A stretch of 35,794 nt of DNA. It comes from an uncultured Slackia sp. (GTDB lineage: Bacteria > Actinomycetota > Coriobacteriia > Coriobacteriales > Eggerthellaceae). Under the pieces are notes generated by a model, which was given only the letters and a program-made list of their open reading frames with translations, ran no database searches and was not told the DNA's origin. This document shows positions 14,538 through 22,314 of this stretch, in pieces (position 1 is the first letter of the stretch; each line of letters begins with the position of its first letter). The position numbers were made by a program, and so were the translations under genes. The stretch lies in contig NZ_CAUHPG010000023.1 in NCBI RefSeq assembly GCF_959608125.1, positions 1-35,794 of the forward strand, written 5' to 3'.

Positions 14538-15505
14538 TGCGGGGAATCGTTGTGAAGCTCGACCGAGGCTATCCTCTGGTCGAAACGCAAGATGGCGCAC
14601 GGTATCGGTGCGAGCACGCCACTGCGTTGGTGAAGGGCGCCGACGTGCGTGCGGCATGCGGCGACTCGGTGGAGATATCGGTTCCTGAGGGGCACGACAA
14701 AGGCATCATCGAAGAAGTGCTTCCGCGCCGTAACGCCTTCGTGCGCAAAGATCCTACCGAGCGTATGGAGCAACAGGTTCTGGCCGCTAATTTCGACAAG
14801 GTGTTCGTGGCCGAGCCTTGCGCGAATCTCAATGTACGCAGGCTTGAGCGCGAGCTGGTTTTGGCTCACGAAAGCGGCGCCGAAGTGCTTGTGCTTCTGA
14901 CGAAGGCCGACCAGGCCGAAAGCGCCGAAGCCCTCGAGCAGGTGCGCGTCCTGGTCGAGCGCGTCGCGCAAGGCACGCGCGTCCTGATCGTCTCTTCGGA
15001 AGACCCGGCAAGCGTCGAGGCGGTGCGTGCCTGCATCGCTCCGGACGAAATCGCCATTCTGCTGGGCAAGAGCGGCGTGGGAAAGTCGAGCCTTGTGAAC
15101 TTGCTGGTGGGCGACGAGGTCCAGGCGACGGGCGCCGTGCGGGAAGGCGACGGCAAAGGCCGTCATACTACCGTGTCGCGTGAAATCGTGCGCATTCCCG
15201 GAGCAGGGCGCGTGATCGATATGCCGGGCATCCGCGGCCTTGCCCTGTGGGATTCCGATGCGGGCATCGACGTCGCGTTTTCCGATATCGAAGAGCTTGC
15301 ACGATGCTGCCGTTTCTCGGATTGCCGCCATGGCGCCGAACCGGGATGCGCGGTTCGCGGTGCCGTGGAGGAGGGGAGCCTGCCGCGCGAACGCTTCGAG
15401 AGCTATATTCGCCTGCGCGACGAGGTGCAGACGGCGAAGAAACGTGTCGAGGAGGCCAAGCGCATCAAATCGCGTACGGGCCATCCGCGCCGATGGAAAG
15501 GCTAG
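14537..15505 (+). CDS. rsgA: Ribosome small-subunit-dependent GTPase A
   Basis: A 322-residue circularly permuted GTPase that checks late 30S ribosome assembly. An N-terminal OB-fold (residues about 1-70) is followed by G4-like L-L-T-K-A-D, then the P-loop G-K-S-G-V-G-K-S-S-L-V-N, the permuted G-motif order typical of RsgA. G3 D-M-P-G-I-R-G follows. The C-terminal zinc site is C-C-R-F-S-D-C-R-H-G with a later Cys in E-P-G-C-A. The ATG overlaps the upstream TAA as TAATG, so translation is coupled; AAAGG serves as the ribosome-binding site. Confidence 0.95.
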   Translation: MRGIVVKLDRGYPLVETQDGARYRCEHATALVKGADVRAACGDSVEISVPEGHDKGIIEEVLPRRNAFVRKDPTERMEQQVLAANFDKVFVAEPCANLNVRRLERELVLAHESGAEVLVLLTKADQAESAEALEQVRVLVERVAQGTRVLIVSSEDPASVEAVRACIAPDEIAILLGKSGVGKSSLVNLLVGDEVQATGAVREGDGKGRHTTVSREIVRIPGAGRVIDMPGIRGLALWDSDAGIDVAFSDIEELARCCRFSDCRHGAEPGCAVRGAVEEGSLPRERFESYIRLRDEVQTAKKRVEEAKRIKSRTGHPRRWKG

Positions 15506-15513
15506 CACGAAAA

Positions 15514-15531
15514 GTTACCCTATGGTAATAT
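15514..15531 (+). promoter_or_regulatory. Inverted repeat GTTACC-N4-GGTAA overlapping a -10 box
   Basis: TTACC (15515-15519) and GGTAA (15524-15528) form an inverted repeat with a 4-bp spacer, and a TAATAT hexamer at 15526-15531 overlaps its right arm. It lies about 100 bp upstream of the metal exporter gene. The same arm sequence and spacing recur at 30375-30390. It is a plausible repressor site of a metal- or redox-responsive regulator. Confidence 0.4.
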
Positions 15532-15569
15532 TCGGTGCTTCTGCACGAAATAGAATCCACGCGACTAGA

Positions 15570-15595
15570 AGATGCGTCTTGTGCAAGGCGCATCT
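15570..15595 (+). other. Hairpin in the leader of the metal exporter gene
   Basis: An 11-bp stem (15570-15580 with 15585-15595, one G-T pair) with a GTGC loop, 36 nt before the start codon and without a T run. It may be an RNA regulatory element or a structural leader hairpin. The layout does not match the manganese yybP-ykoY riboswitch that I can recall. Confidence 0.4.
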
Positions 15596-15631
15596 CGGTC
15601 GAAACGGCTGCGAAACCGAAAGAAGGTCTTG

Positions 15632-16576
15632 ATGGAAATACTCATGCATGCGCTCGAGCATGCGTTCCTTGACACGCTTAAACTCGTTCCCTTCCTGTTC
15701 GTGACCTACCTCGCCATGGAGGCGCTCGAACATCATGCAGGCAAGGCGAGCGAGGCCGCCGTGCGCAAGGCAGGCAAGGCGGGTCCTGCGATTGGCGCGC
15801 TTCTAGGAGTCGTTCCCCAGTGCGGCTTTTCGGCCGCCGCTTCGACGCTTTACGCCGCGCGCGTGGTCACGCTGGGCACGCTGTTCGCGGTGTTTCTTTC
15901 CACGAGCGACGAGATGCTGCCGATCCTGATCGCGGAACAGGCCCCCATGGCCTTGGTCGTGAAGGTGCTGGCGATCAAGGCGGTCGTCGGCATGGCTGTC
16001 GGATTCGCGATAGATGCGACGCTTCATGTCATGCGCAGGGATCGCGAGCATCTGCGCATCCACGAGCTGTGCGAGCGCGATAAATGCCACTGCAACGGCG
16101 ATTGCGTTGCTTGCGAGAAACAGCCCGAACTTGCTTACGATTACGAGCACGACGAAGAGCACGTACACGATCACGCGGGCGTCTCCATCGCGAAAAGCGC
16201 TTTGAAGCATACCGTCCAGGTCACGCTGTTCATCTTCCTGGTCACGCTTTTGCTCGAGGTCGTCATGGACACCGTGGGCGAGGACGTCATCGCGTCGTTC
16301 ATGGCGGGCAATCCGTGGCTGTCTGTCGTGGCGGCATCGGTGGTCGGCCTGATTCCCAATTGCGCAGCGTCGGTCGCCATCACGGAGCTGTACTTGGACG
16401 GTACGTTGGGCGCGGGCGCCATGATGGGCGGCTTGCTTGTAAGCGCCGGCGTAGGTCTGCTGGTGCTTCTGCGCACGAATCGTCCGATGCGCGATAACAT
16501 TGCGATCGTCGCGGGCCTGCTGGTCGTCGGCATCATCGTGGGCGGCGTCATGACGGTCTTCGGCGTGACGCTGTAA
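15632..16576 (+). CDS. Putative manganese/heavy-metal exporter (ArsP_2-type, 10-TM)
   Basis: A 314-residue membrane protein of the family named putative 10-TM heavy-metal exporter or putative manganese transporter. Two pseudo-symmetric halves are visible. The first has P-Q-C-G-F-S at 62-67 and S-T-S-D-E-M-L-P at 90-97; the second has I-P-N-C-A-A-S and L-V-S-A-G-V-G-L. The cytoplasmic loop at 137-185 holds five cysteines (147, 152, 154, 158, 161) and a His/Asp/Glu cluster (H173, H177, H179, H181), a likely metal-binding or sensing loop. The ATG at 15632 follows GAAGG; a longer reading from 15572 would start inside the leader hairpin. It is separated from rsgA by 126 bp and has its own putative operator. 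Confidence 0.85.
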   Translation: MEILMHALEHAFLDTLKLVPFLFVTYLAMEALEHHAGKASEAAVRKAGKAGPAIGALLGVVPQCGFSAAASTLYAARVVTLGTLFAVFLSTSDEMLPILIAEQAPMALVVKVLAIKAVVGMAVGFAIDATLHVMRRDREHLRIHELCERDKCHCNGDCVACEKQPELAYDYEHDEEHVHDHAGVSIAKSALKHTVQVTLFIFLVTLLLEVVMDTVGEDVIASFMAGNPWLSVVAASVVGLIPNCAASVAITELYLDGTLGAGAMMGGLLVSAGVGLLVLLRTNRPMRDNIAIVAGLLVVGIIVGGVMTVFGVTL

Positions 16577-16586
16577 GTCCGGCCGT

Positions 16587-16616
16587 TTGACGCCATCCGC
16601 GTCGGCGCGGTACAAT
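16587..16616 (+). promoter_or_regulatory. Promoter of the structured RNA
   Basis: TTGACG (16587-16592), an 18-bp spacer and TACAAT (16611-16616). This is one of the best -35/-10 pairs in the window. Transcription would begin near 16623, 47 bp after the exporter stop codon. Confidence 0.7.
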
Positions 16617-16622
16617 CGCATG

Positions 16623-16735
16623 CGTTAAGCCTCCTTCATCACCGGGTGAAGGAAGAAAGGCGTCTGAACTCTGCCGTAGGTACGGTGCTTCTCTCCGAGG
16701 CGCTATAAGGTCGGGTTCGGACGCCTTTCGTGTTT
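16623..16735 (+). ncRNA. Unclassified structured RNA or riboswitch ending in a terminator
   Basis: The region between the promoter at 16587 and the HD-domain gene folds on paper into a 5' hairpin (16633-16640 with 16645-16652, loop ACCG). A 14-bp stem follows (16656-16669 with 16715-16728, one G-T) and encloses two short hairpins: CCGT/ACGG at about 16674-16685 and CCGA/TCGG with a 12-nt loop at about 16695-16714. This makes a three-way junction. The outer stem is followed by TTTCGTGTTTT, so it can act as a terminator. GCCT at 16629-16632 could pair with AGGC at 16658-16661 and open the base of that stem, a possible switch. It matches no riboswitch consensus that I can recall. Either a small RNA or a leader controlling the HD gene is possible. 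Confidence 0.55.
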
Positions 16736-16796
16736 TCAGGGTCCGATCGCCGCATGGCGGCGCGGACGGACGAAGCAAGACCGAAAGGATGCACCC

Positions 16797-17402
16797 ATGG
16801 CGACACTTGATGCAGGCATGACGCGCGAAGATGCCTTCGCGTTGCTCAGCGAGCACAACAAAGACCCGTTCCACATCGAGCATGGCGAAACGGTCGAGCA
16901 GACCATGCGCTATTTCGCGCGCGAGTTCGATCCTGAAAACGAAGAGTTCTGGGGCATCGTCGGCCTCCTGCACGATCTTGACTGGGAAGAACACGACGAC
17001 GAGCCCGAGATGCATACGCTCTACGCCACGCCGCTCATCGAGGCTGCAGGCGGTACGCCCGAGCTGATCCGCGCCATCCAGAGCCATACCTCCGACTTCA
17101 ACACCGAACTGCCGCGTCCCGAGCTGCAGATGGAAAAGGTCCTGTTCGCCACCGAAGAGCTGACGGGCTTGATCGGCGCCGCGATCGTCATGCGTCCTTC
17201 GAAAAGCGTGATGGATTTCGAGGTGAAGTCTCTGAAGAAGAAGTTCAAGGATAAGCGCTTCGCCGCAGGCGTCAGCCGCGATGTGATCCGCTCCGGCGCC
17301 GAAATGCTTGGTTGGGAGCTCGATGAGCTGTTCGACCGCACCATCAAGGCCATGCAGAGCTTCGCGCCCGACCGCGATACGTTCGTGGCGTCCGAGGCGT
17401 AG
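16797..17402 (+). CDS. HD-domain (HDIG-type) phosphohydrolase
   Basis: A 201-residue HD-superfamily protein. The metal-binding pattern appears as H-I-E-H-G-E-T-V (first His), then G-L-L-H-D-L-D-W (the HD dyad), and later I-Q-S-H-T-S-D. Such enzymes hydrolyse phosphate esters, often nucleotides; the substrate here cannot be told. The C-terminal half (K-S-V-M-D-F-E-V-K-S-L-K-K-K-F) is helical. The ATG at 16797 follows AAAGGAT. The structured RNA and its terminator lie 61 bp upstream, so expression may depend on read-through. It has its own downstream terminator. Confidence 0.85.
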   Translation: MATLDAGMTREDAFALLSEHNKDPFHIEHGETVEQTMRYFAREFDPENEEFWGIVGLLHDLDWEEHDDEPEMHTLYATPLIEAAGGTPELIRAIQSHTSDFNTELPRPELQMEKVLFATEELTGLIGAAIVMRPSKSVMDFEVKSLKKKFKDKRFAAGVSRDVIRSGAEMLGWELDELFDRTIKAMQSFAPDRDTFVASEA

Positions 17403-17431
17403 GCGTCGTTTTCTGCATATTTCTATTTCAG

Positions 17432-17464
17432 GCTCCGCATGCCTTTCGGGCGTGCGGAGCTTTT
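17432..17464 (+). terminator. Terminator of the HD-domain gene
   Basis: A 12-bp stem (17432-17443 with 17449-17460, one T-G pair), a 5-nt loop and TTTT at 17461-17464. It also lies just beyond the stop of the convergent minus-strand gene. Confidence 0.85.
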
Positions 17465-17475
17465 CGCATGCGCGT

Positions 17476-18402
17476 CTATTCTTTCGGCGCTTGCTGATTC
17501 GACCTGCTGGTGCTGGCGGGTTCGCGATGAGGGGCGTATTCGCCCGTGACTTGCGCGGCCTTGCCTGGCGAAGCGGAGGTTCCGGCATTGATGCTTTGCG
17601 CCATGCGCGCCTGCGCTTCGGCACGCAGTCTGATGCGATGCGCGGCTTTTTCGTGATGGGGGAGCTGCGGTTCGGGCGTCGAGACGATGCGTTTGTCTAC
17701 CGCGTTGCGCACGACTTTTTTGACGGGACGCGCTGCTACGTGGGCGACCTTTTTCACGGGCACGATCACCTTGTCGCTGTAGTCTTGGGCGGGCTTGGTG
17801 CGCCAGCCGAAGAACTCCGAGGCGTATCTGATGGCCATGACCAAGACGACGCAGGTGATGGCGGCGTAGTCGCCGAGCACGTCGTTTTGTTTCATAAGAG
17901 CGAAGGCGGTAGAGCCGAATAGCGAAGCCGTTCCGTAGAGGGTTCCCGCCTGGAAGGCAACGGGCCGTTGCGCCATGAGGACGTCGCGGCTGATGCCGCC
18001 GCCGACGGCGGTGATGGTGCCCAGAATGATGGATGGAATGATGGCCAGGCCTGCCGAAAGGCCCTTGCCCACCGACACGACCGCCCACAGGCCGACCGAC
18101 AGGTTGTCAAGGAAGTCCATGACCCAGTCGAAGGCGTCGGCGAGCTTATGGAAGTAGAAGACGAGGCCGCCTGCCACCGCGCATGCGAGCAGCAGAATAG
18201 GATGTTGGAACGCATAAATGCCGTAGTCTTGGAGCAGGATGTCGCGAATGATGCCTCCGCCGAGCCCCGTGACGCAGGCGAGCACCGTGGTGCCGAAGAT
18301 ATCGTATTCCGCACGCACGCCGGCGATGGCGCCCGCGAGCGCGCCGGTGATGGTTCCGGCGAATTCGATCCAGAAGGGTATGGCGAGAACGCTTTCGAGC
18401 AT
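17476..18402 (-). CDS. TRIC/UPF0126 family membrane protein with cytoplasmic tail
   Basis: A 308-residue protein. Residues 1 to about 205 form the seven-helix UPF0126 (TRIC-type trimeric cation channel) domain with its duplicated signature, G-L-G-G-G-I-I-R-D-I-L-L and A-V-G-G-G-I-S-R-D-V-L-M. The remaining about 100 residues are a hydrophilic, mostly basic tail (P-V-K-K-V-A-H-V-A-A-R-P-V-K-K) that most family members (about 205 residues) lack. Related prokaryotic channels conduct potassium; some members have been annotated as glycine-related. The ATG at 18402 follows GGAG at 11 nt. A GTG at 18477 would read through promoter-like and hairpin DNA and is rejected. It follows the phospholipase-like gene on the same strand. 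Confidence 0.85.
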   Translation of the reverse strand: MLESVLAIPFWIEFAGTITGALAGAIAGVRAEYDIFGTTVLACVTGLGGGIIRDILLQDYGIYAFQHPILLLACAVAGGLVFYFHKLADAFDWVMDFLDNLSVGLWAVVSVGKGLSAGLAIIPSIILGTITAVGGGISRDVLMAQRPVAFQAGTLYGTASLFGSTAFALMKQNDVLGDYAAITCVVLVMAIRYASEFFGWRTKPAQDYSDKVIVPVKKVAHVAARPVKKVVRNAVDKRIVSTPEPQLPHHEKAAHRIRLRAEAQARMAQSINAGTSASPGKAAQVTGEYAPHREPASTSRSNQQAPKE

Positions 18403-18470
18403 GGCTGACGACGCTCCGATTTCTTTCGGGGAGGGGGACGGTGCCGGTAAAGGACAGATGCCATAATATA

Positions 18471-18497
18471 CGAGCACGCCGGCAGGCGGCGTGCTCG
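18471..18497 (-). terminator. Hairpin between the phospholipase-like and TRIC genes
   Basis: A perfect 11-bp stem (18471-18481 with 18487-18497) with a 5-nt loop, 14 bp past the stop codon at 18511. Read on the minus strand, the next bases are TATATTAT rather than a T run. It may be a leaky terminator combined with a -10 box for the TRIC gene. Confidence 0.5.
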
Positions 18498-18510
18498 TAA
18501 GGCGGAGCGG

Positions 18511-19566
18511 TTAGATGGTCGGGGTGCCGGGGCGAATCGGTTCGTCGTCGATCGATTGCGCTGCGAGCTGGGCTGCGCCGTCTTGGTCGATGTCGACTTT
18601 GCTGGCGCCGGTGATCGCGTCGGCGCCTTCGACAGGCTCTCCGCTGAAGTCGACGCCGCCCGTGATGGCGTGCGCTTCGGCTCTGTTGAAGCTTTCGTCG
18701 AAAAAGGCTTCGATAGAACGCGCGGCACGGGTTTGCGCCGCGTCGAAGATATCCCAGAATCCGTCGGTGCGCTGTTCGCCTGTGAAGGGGTTCTCCCACC
18801 CTTGGTGCAGGCGGTTGTCGAAATCGCTCACGAGCGTGGCGTTGTCGCGATGCGCCATGGATTTGTAGAACGAGTAGTTGCGTTGCAGCATGCGCGTTTC
18901 TACCGTGTTGGCCACCGCGTGCATGACGGTGCGAGGCGAGTAGAAGAGCTTTTGCGTGGTGCGGAAATTCTTCACTGCCGCAGGGAACATGTCGACGGGC
19001 GGAAAGACGCGCAGCGCCTTCATGCAGAAAAACGCGTACATCTTGCCGATAACGGCAAGCACCTCGTCGCTGCCGCGGAGCACTTCCTGGTAGGGCTTGT
19101 AGTCCGCGATGGTGCGGCCGAGCTTGGTATAGAGCACCATCTCGTCGAATTCGCGTTCGATTTCGGCATGGACTTCGTTGCCGTCTTTGCGCGTGAGGCC
19201 TTCGATGCCTGCGTCGCAGAGGGCGAATTGCTGCTGATAGACCAGCGGATGCATGGAGCTGTCCAGCGTGTAATGGCACAGGAAGCCCGCCGCATAGGCG
19301 CGTCCCACCGGCACCTCGGCAGGCTCGAGCACCTCGAGGCTTTCCTTGACGGCGCAGAGCAGCTTGGCGGGGTCGGCGCGGTGCATGGCGCTTCCCAGGT
19401 TGAAAAACGGTCTCATGCGCAGGGTCAGGACCAGGTAGAACAAGGGGTCGGGCCCCTGGTTGCCGAGCAGGAACGCATCGCGTTCGTCTTGCGATCCGCC
19501 GATCAGGTCGGCATGTGCGGCGTAGACGTCCTTGCCGAAGAAGTCATGGGTCATGATGGCTGGCAT
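18511..19566 (-). CDS. Zinc-dependent phospholipase C-like protein
   Basis: A 351-residue protein of the zinc-dependent phospholipase C family (PF00882 type). The N-terminus P-A-I-M-T-H-D-F-F-G-K-D-V and the segment L-L-G-N-Q-G-P-D-P-L-F-Y are typical, as is the metal motif C-H-Y-T-L-D-S-S-M-H-P-L-V-Y near residue 98. No signal peptide is present, so a cytoplasmic location is likely, unlike clostridial toxins of the same fold. The last 60 residues are acidic and probably disordered. The ATG at 19566 follows AAGGAGG. True substrates of the cytoplasmic members are not established. Confidence 0.8.
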   Translation of the reverse strand: MPAIMTHDFFGKDVYAAHADLIGGSQDERDAFLLGNQGPDPLFYLVLTLRMRPFFNLGSAMHRADPAKLLCAVKESLEVLEPAEVPVGRAYAAGFLCHYTLDSSMHPLVYQQQFALCDAGIEGLTRKDGNEVHAEIEREFDEMVLYTKLGRTIADYKPYQEVLRGSDEVLAVIGKMYAFFCMKALRVFPPVDMFPAAVKNFRTTQKLFYSPRTVMHAVANTVETRMLQRNYSFYKSMAHRDNATLVSDFDNRLHQGWENPFTGEQRTDGFWDIFDAAQTRAARSIEAFFDESFNRAEAHAITGGVDFSGEPVEGADAITGASKVDIDQDGAAQLAAQSIDDEPIRPGTPTI

Positions 19567-19923
19567 GGCTGCCTCCTTAGGCGTATGCAGGGTGTGCCGC
19601 TTCCGTTATTTTGCGCCGATTTGACGGGGCGGGGTCCGGGAGCGGCGTTCGTCTCAGGCCTCATGATATACAATTGCGGCAACGTTTCCCTCGTTGCGCC
19701 GCAAAGTCTACGGACATTTTGCAGGCAGGCGTTTCCGCTGTTCGCATATGGTTCGCTTCATCCGCGTCTGCGGTCGCGCGCTCGTGCGGGGGGACGACGG
19801 GCTCTCTTTTCCCGTTGTCGCGCGCTGCGCGGCTGCGGCAAAGGGGAGCCGATCCATGCATAGGCGGTGCGGCATGGCGTATGGCGCAAATCCGACCGCA
19901 TCCCGCGAGAAGGAAGAAGGCTC
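19567..19923 (+). other. Divergent intergenic region upstream of the MFS gene
   Basis: A 357-bp gap. The clearest signal is TATACAAT at 19667-19674 on the plus strand, a -10 candidate for the MFS gene with a poor -35. An isolated TTGACG at 19621 is too far upstream to pair with it. The remainder is G+C-rich, with no supported gene, hairpin terminator or repeat seen. Confidence 0.4.
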
Positions 19924-21144
19924 ATGGCAATCGGCAAACTTACGAAGCAGGAGAAGAGCTGGATCATGTACGACGTAGGCAATTCGGCCTTCGTCTTGCT
20001 GTCGACCGCGCTCATCCCCGTGTATTTCAGCTCCATCGCGACCGGCAGCGTGGTAGTGTCGTGGGGCTATGCCGAAACCATCGCCTCGCTTGTCATCGCG
20101 CTGACGATGCCTGTTCTGGGCAGTTTGGCCGATTTGCGGCATATGAAGAAGAAATTCCTCGTGGGCACGGTGGGAACAGGCGCTCTGGCATGTTGCGCGC
20201 TGGGTTTCGCTACCGATGCGCTGCCGTTTTTGGTGATCTACGTCGTGGCGTCTATCATGCTGAACTCGTCGATGGTGTTCTACGACGCGCTGCTCGTGGA
20301 CGCCACTACCGATGAACGCTACGACGAAGTGTCCAGCCAGGGCTATGCGTGGGGCTATATCGGCAGCTGTATTCCCTTCATCGCTTGCTTGGCCGTCGTG
20401 CTCGGCGGCGGTGCGATCGGCATCGACATCGCGCTCGGCATGAAAATAGCCTTCTTCATCACGGCGGCATGGTGGGTCGTTTTCACCATCCCCGTCTTCA
20501 GGAACGTGCATCAGACCCACTTCAAGGAGCGTTCCGCCCATGTGGTGCGCGACGCGTTCTCGGGGCTGTTGGGAACGGTCAAGCGCATGTGGCGCACAAA
20601 ATCGCTGCGCTATTTCATGCTCGCCTATTTCTTCTATATCGATGGCGTGCATACCATCATCAAGCTGTCTACGAGCTATGGCACCGACTTGGGAATCGAC
20701 GCCACGCAGCTGGTGCTTGCGCTTTTGGTCACGCAGTTCGTGGCGTTCCCGTCGGCTATCGTCTACGGTCGTCTCGGTGCCAAGGTGGGAACGAAGAAGA
20801 TGCTGCTCGTGGGCGTTTTCGCCTATATGTGCATCACGCTGTTCGCGGCGTTTTTCCTGAAAAGCGCACTCGAATTCTGGTTCTTGGCGATCATGGTCGG
20901 CATGTTCCAGGGCGGTATCCAGGCTCTTTCGCGTTCCGAGTTCGGAAAGCTCGTTCCCAAGGAGCACGCCAACGAGTATTTCGGTTTCTTCGACATCTTC
21001 GGCAAGTACGCGGCCGTCATGGGAACGTTCCTGGTCAGCGTCATCACCCAGGCGACGGGTCAGTCGAACTGGGGCGTATTCTCGCTCGTCGTGCTGTTCG
21101 TCGTCGGCTTCGCGCTTTTGCGCAAGGTGCCCGAAAGGGCCTAG
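19924..21144 (+). CDS. MFS transporter, Atg22/UMF1 type
   Basis: A 406-residue major-facilitator protein with about twelve membrane segments. The N-terminus S-W-I-M-Y-D-V-G-N-S-A-F-V-L-L is the hallmark of the UMF1/Atg22-like group, whose eukaryotic relatives export amino acids from the vacuole. Further typical stretches are M-P-V-L-G-S-L-A-D and Q-A-L-S-R-S-E-F-G-K-L-V-P, the latter between segments 10 and 11 with E-Y-F-G-F-F-D-I-F-G-K. The ATG at 19924 follows GAAGAAGG; a reading from 19867 adds a basic stretch without a ribosome-binding site. The substrate is unknown. It is a single-gene unit with its own terminator. Confidence 0.88.
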   Translation: MAIGKLTKQEKSWIMYDVGNSAFVLLSTALIPVYFSSIATGSVVVSWGYAETIASLVIALTMPVLGSLADLRHMKKKFLVGTVGTGALACCALGFATDALPFLVIYVVASIMLNSSMVFYDALLVDATTDERYDEVSSQGYAWGYIGSCIPFIACLAVVLGGGAIGIDIALGMKIAFFITAAWWVVFTIPVFRNVHQTHFKERSAHVVRDAFSGLLGTVKRMWRTKSLRYFMLAYFFYIDGVHTIIKLSTSYGTDLGIDATQLVLALLVTQFVAFPSAIVYGRLGAKVGTKKMLLVGVFAYMCITLFAAFFLKSALEFWFLAIMVGMFQGGIQALSRSEFGKLVPKEHANEYFGFFDIFGKYAAVMGTFLVSVITQATGQSNWGVFSLVVLFVVGFALLRKVPERA

Positions 21145-21206
21145 GGCCTATCCGTCGAAAACGGCGGATGCCGTTTCGGTTGCATTGCGCCGGCATATCC
21201 GTTACG

Positions 21207-21239
21207 AAACGGCAGCGATTGGAAAATCGCTGCCGTTTT
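21207..21239. terminator. Strong terminator after the MFS gene
   Basis: A perfect 14-bp stem (21207-21220 with 21225-21238), a GGAA loop and T-rich tail. TTGGAA (21219-21224) with TTATAG (21242-21247) 17 bp on could be the promoter of the TM2 gene, partly inside this hairpin. Confidence 0.85.
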
Positions 21240-21297
21240 CGTTATAGGATGGCAGCGAACTAAGACGAATGCGCCGCTGGAATGGAAGGAGCGCGCC

Positions 21298-22107
21298 ATG
21301 GCAGACACTGATAAGAAGATCCTGTCGCCTGCCGACGAAATAGAGGAATTGAAGCGGCAAATGGAAGCGATGCATGCCCGCTTGACGGAGCTTGGCGCCG
21401 CTATGGAGCGGGGCGGGACGGATGAGGAATCCGATCGGGCCGATGCCGAAGAAAACGCCGCCGAAAGCATCGGATCGAGCGATGCTGCGGGAGCCGAAGG
21501 GGGTCCGTGCGAAGCCGACTCCATTCCTGCGGTCGAACCGGTCGCTGCGCCGGAGCCTGCGACGCCCGTTGTCGATTCGTCGCAGGAGTACGCTGCCTAT
21601 GTGCCGCCTGCGGCCCCTGCGGCTTATGTCGTTTCTCAAACGGCGGACCGAGGTGCTCCGACGCCGCCGCCTGTCTACGATGCGTCGGCAGCGGCCGCCG
21701 CGTCGCAAGGCGTTGCCGGATCGGGGGTCGAATACGGGCAGACCACGGGTCAGCAGGCCTATCAGAGCGGAGGATATACGGGCGGTTATGGGGCGTCCCC
21801 CCAGACTCCGTATAACCCGTATGGCCAGAACTATTACCAGCAACCCGTGGTGCGTACGAAGGACCATGTGGCCGCTGGCCTGCTCGGCATTTTCCTGGGC
21901 ATGTTCGGCATCCATAAATTCTACCTCGGATACAACACGTCCGGTTTCATCATGCTCGGCGTCGCTATTCTGGGCGGCTTGCTTTCGCTGGGATTGGCCA
22001 CGGGCGTGGTGTGGCTGATCGGCTTGATAGAAGGCATCATTTACTTGGTCAAGGGCCAGGCCGAATTCGAGCAGACCTACGTATTCGGCAAGCGCGAGTG
22101 GTTCTAG
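21298..22107 (+). CDS. TM2-domain membrane protein with long low-complexity N-terminus
   Basis: A 269-residue protein. Residues 1-35 form a charged coiled-coil-like helix (E-I-E-E-L-K-R-Q-M-E-A-M-H-A-R-L). Residues about 40-180 are low in complexity, first acidic, then Pro/Ala, then Gly/Tyr/Gln-rich (Y-T-G-G-Y-G-A-S-P-Q-T-P-Y-N-P-Y-G-Q). A TM2 domain begins at about 190: A-A-G-L-L-G-I-F-L-G-M-F-G-I-H-K-F-Y-L-G, then a second segment ending at I-Y-L-V-K-G. TM2 proteins have two membrane helices joined by a short loop and unknown function. The ATG at 21298 follows AAGGAG. Confidence 0.88.
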   Translation: MADTDKKILSPADEIEELKRQMEAMHARLTELGAAMERGGTDEESDRADAEENAAESIGSSDAAGAEGGPCEADSIPAVEPVAAPEPATPVVDSSQEYAAYVPPAAPAAYVVSQTADRGAPTPPPVYDASAAAAASQGVAGSGVEYGQTTGQQAYQSGGYTGGYGASPQTPYNPYGQNYYQQPVVRTKDHVAAGLLGIFLGMFGIHKFYLGYNTSGFIMLGVAILGGLLSLGLATGVVWLIGLIEGIIYLVKGQAEFEQTYVFGKREWF

Positions 22108-22157
22108 CGCCCGGTCGGGCTGCGGCTCGCGCCGGCCGCTCGGTTCCGTTCAGGACG

Positions 22158-22199
22158 AAACGTCCCTGCATCCTTTCGAGGGTTCGGGGACGTTTTTTT
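22158..22199 (+). terminator. Terminator of the TM2 gene
   Basis: A 10-bp stem (22158-22167 with 22186-22195) whose loop holds a small inner hairpin, followed by a run of T's to 22199. Confidence 0.9.
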
Positions 22200-22231
22200 A
22201 TTTGCGCTGCATATTCCCAGTTCACATAAGG

Positions 22232-22286
22232 GGGTGAGGTGATGGGTGATTCCTACTTCACCCTGGTACGCGCGATGTTCACCCTG
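22232..22286 (+). promoter_or_regulatory. Array of GGGTGA/TTCACCC half-sites upstream of the reductase operon
   Basis: GGGTGA occurs at 22232 and 22244 (12 bp apart). Its complement-type site TTCACCC occurs at 22257 and 22278, the latter two within direct repeats TTCACCCTG spaced exactly 21 bp, two DNA turns. The second copy ends where a -35 box would be for a TATGTT -10 at about 22309-22314, whose own -35 is poor. This arrangement fits an activator-dependent promoter. The obvious candidate regulator is the LuxR-type protein encoded downstream at 24954. Confidence 0.5.
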
Positions 22287-22314
22287 ATGCGCATACGTTT
22301 GTCGCCGTATGTTC

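Noticed and set aside
14534..15508. 324-codon frame antisense to rsgA
   Set aside because: Shadow of a fully recognisable GTPase gene.
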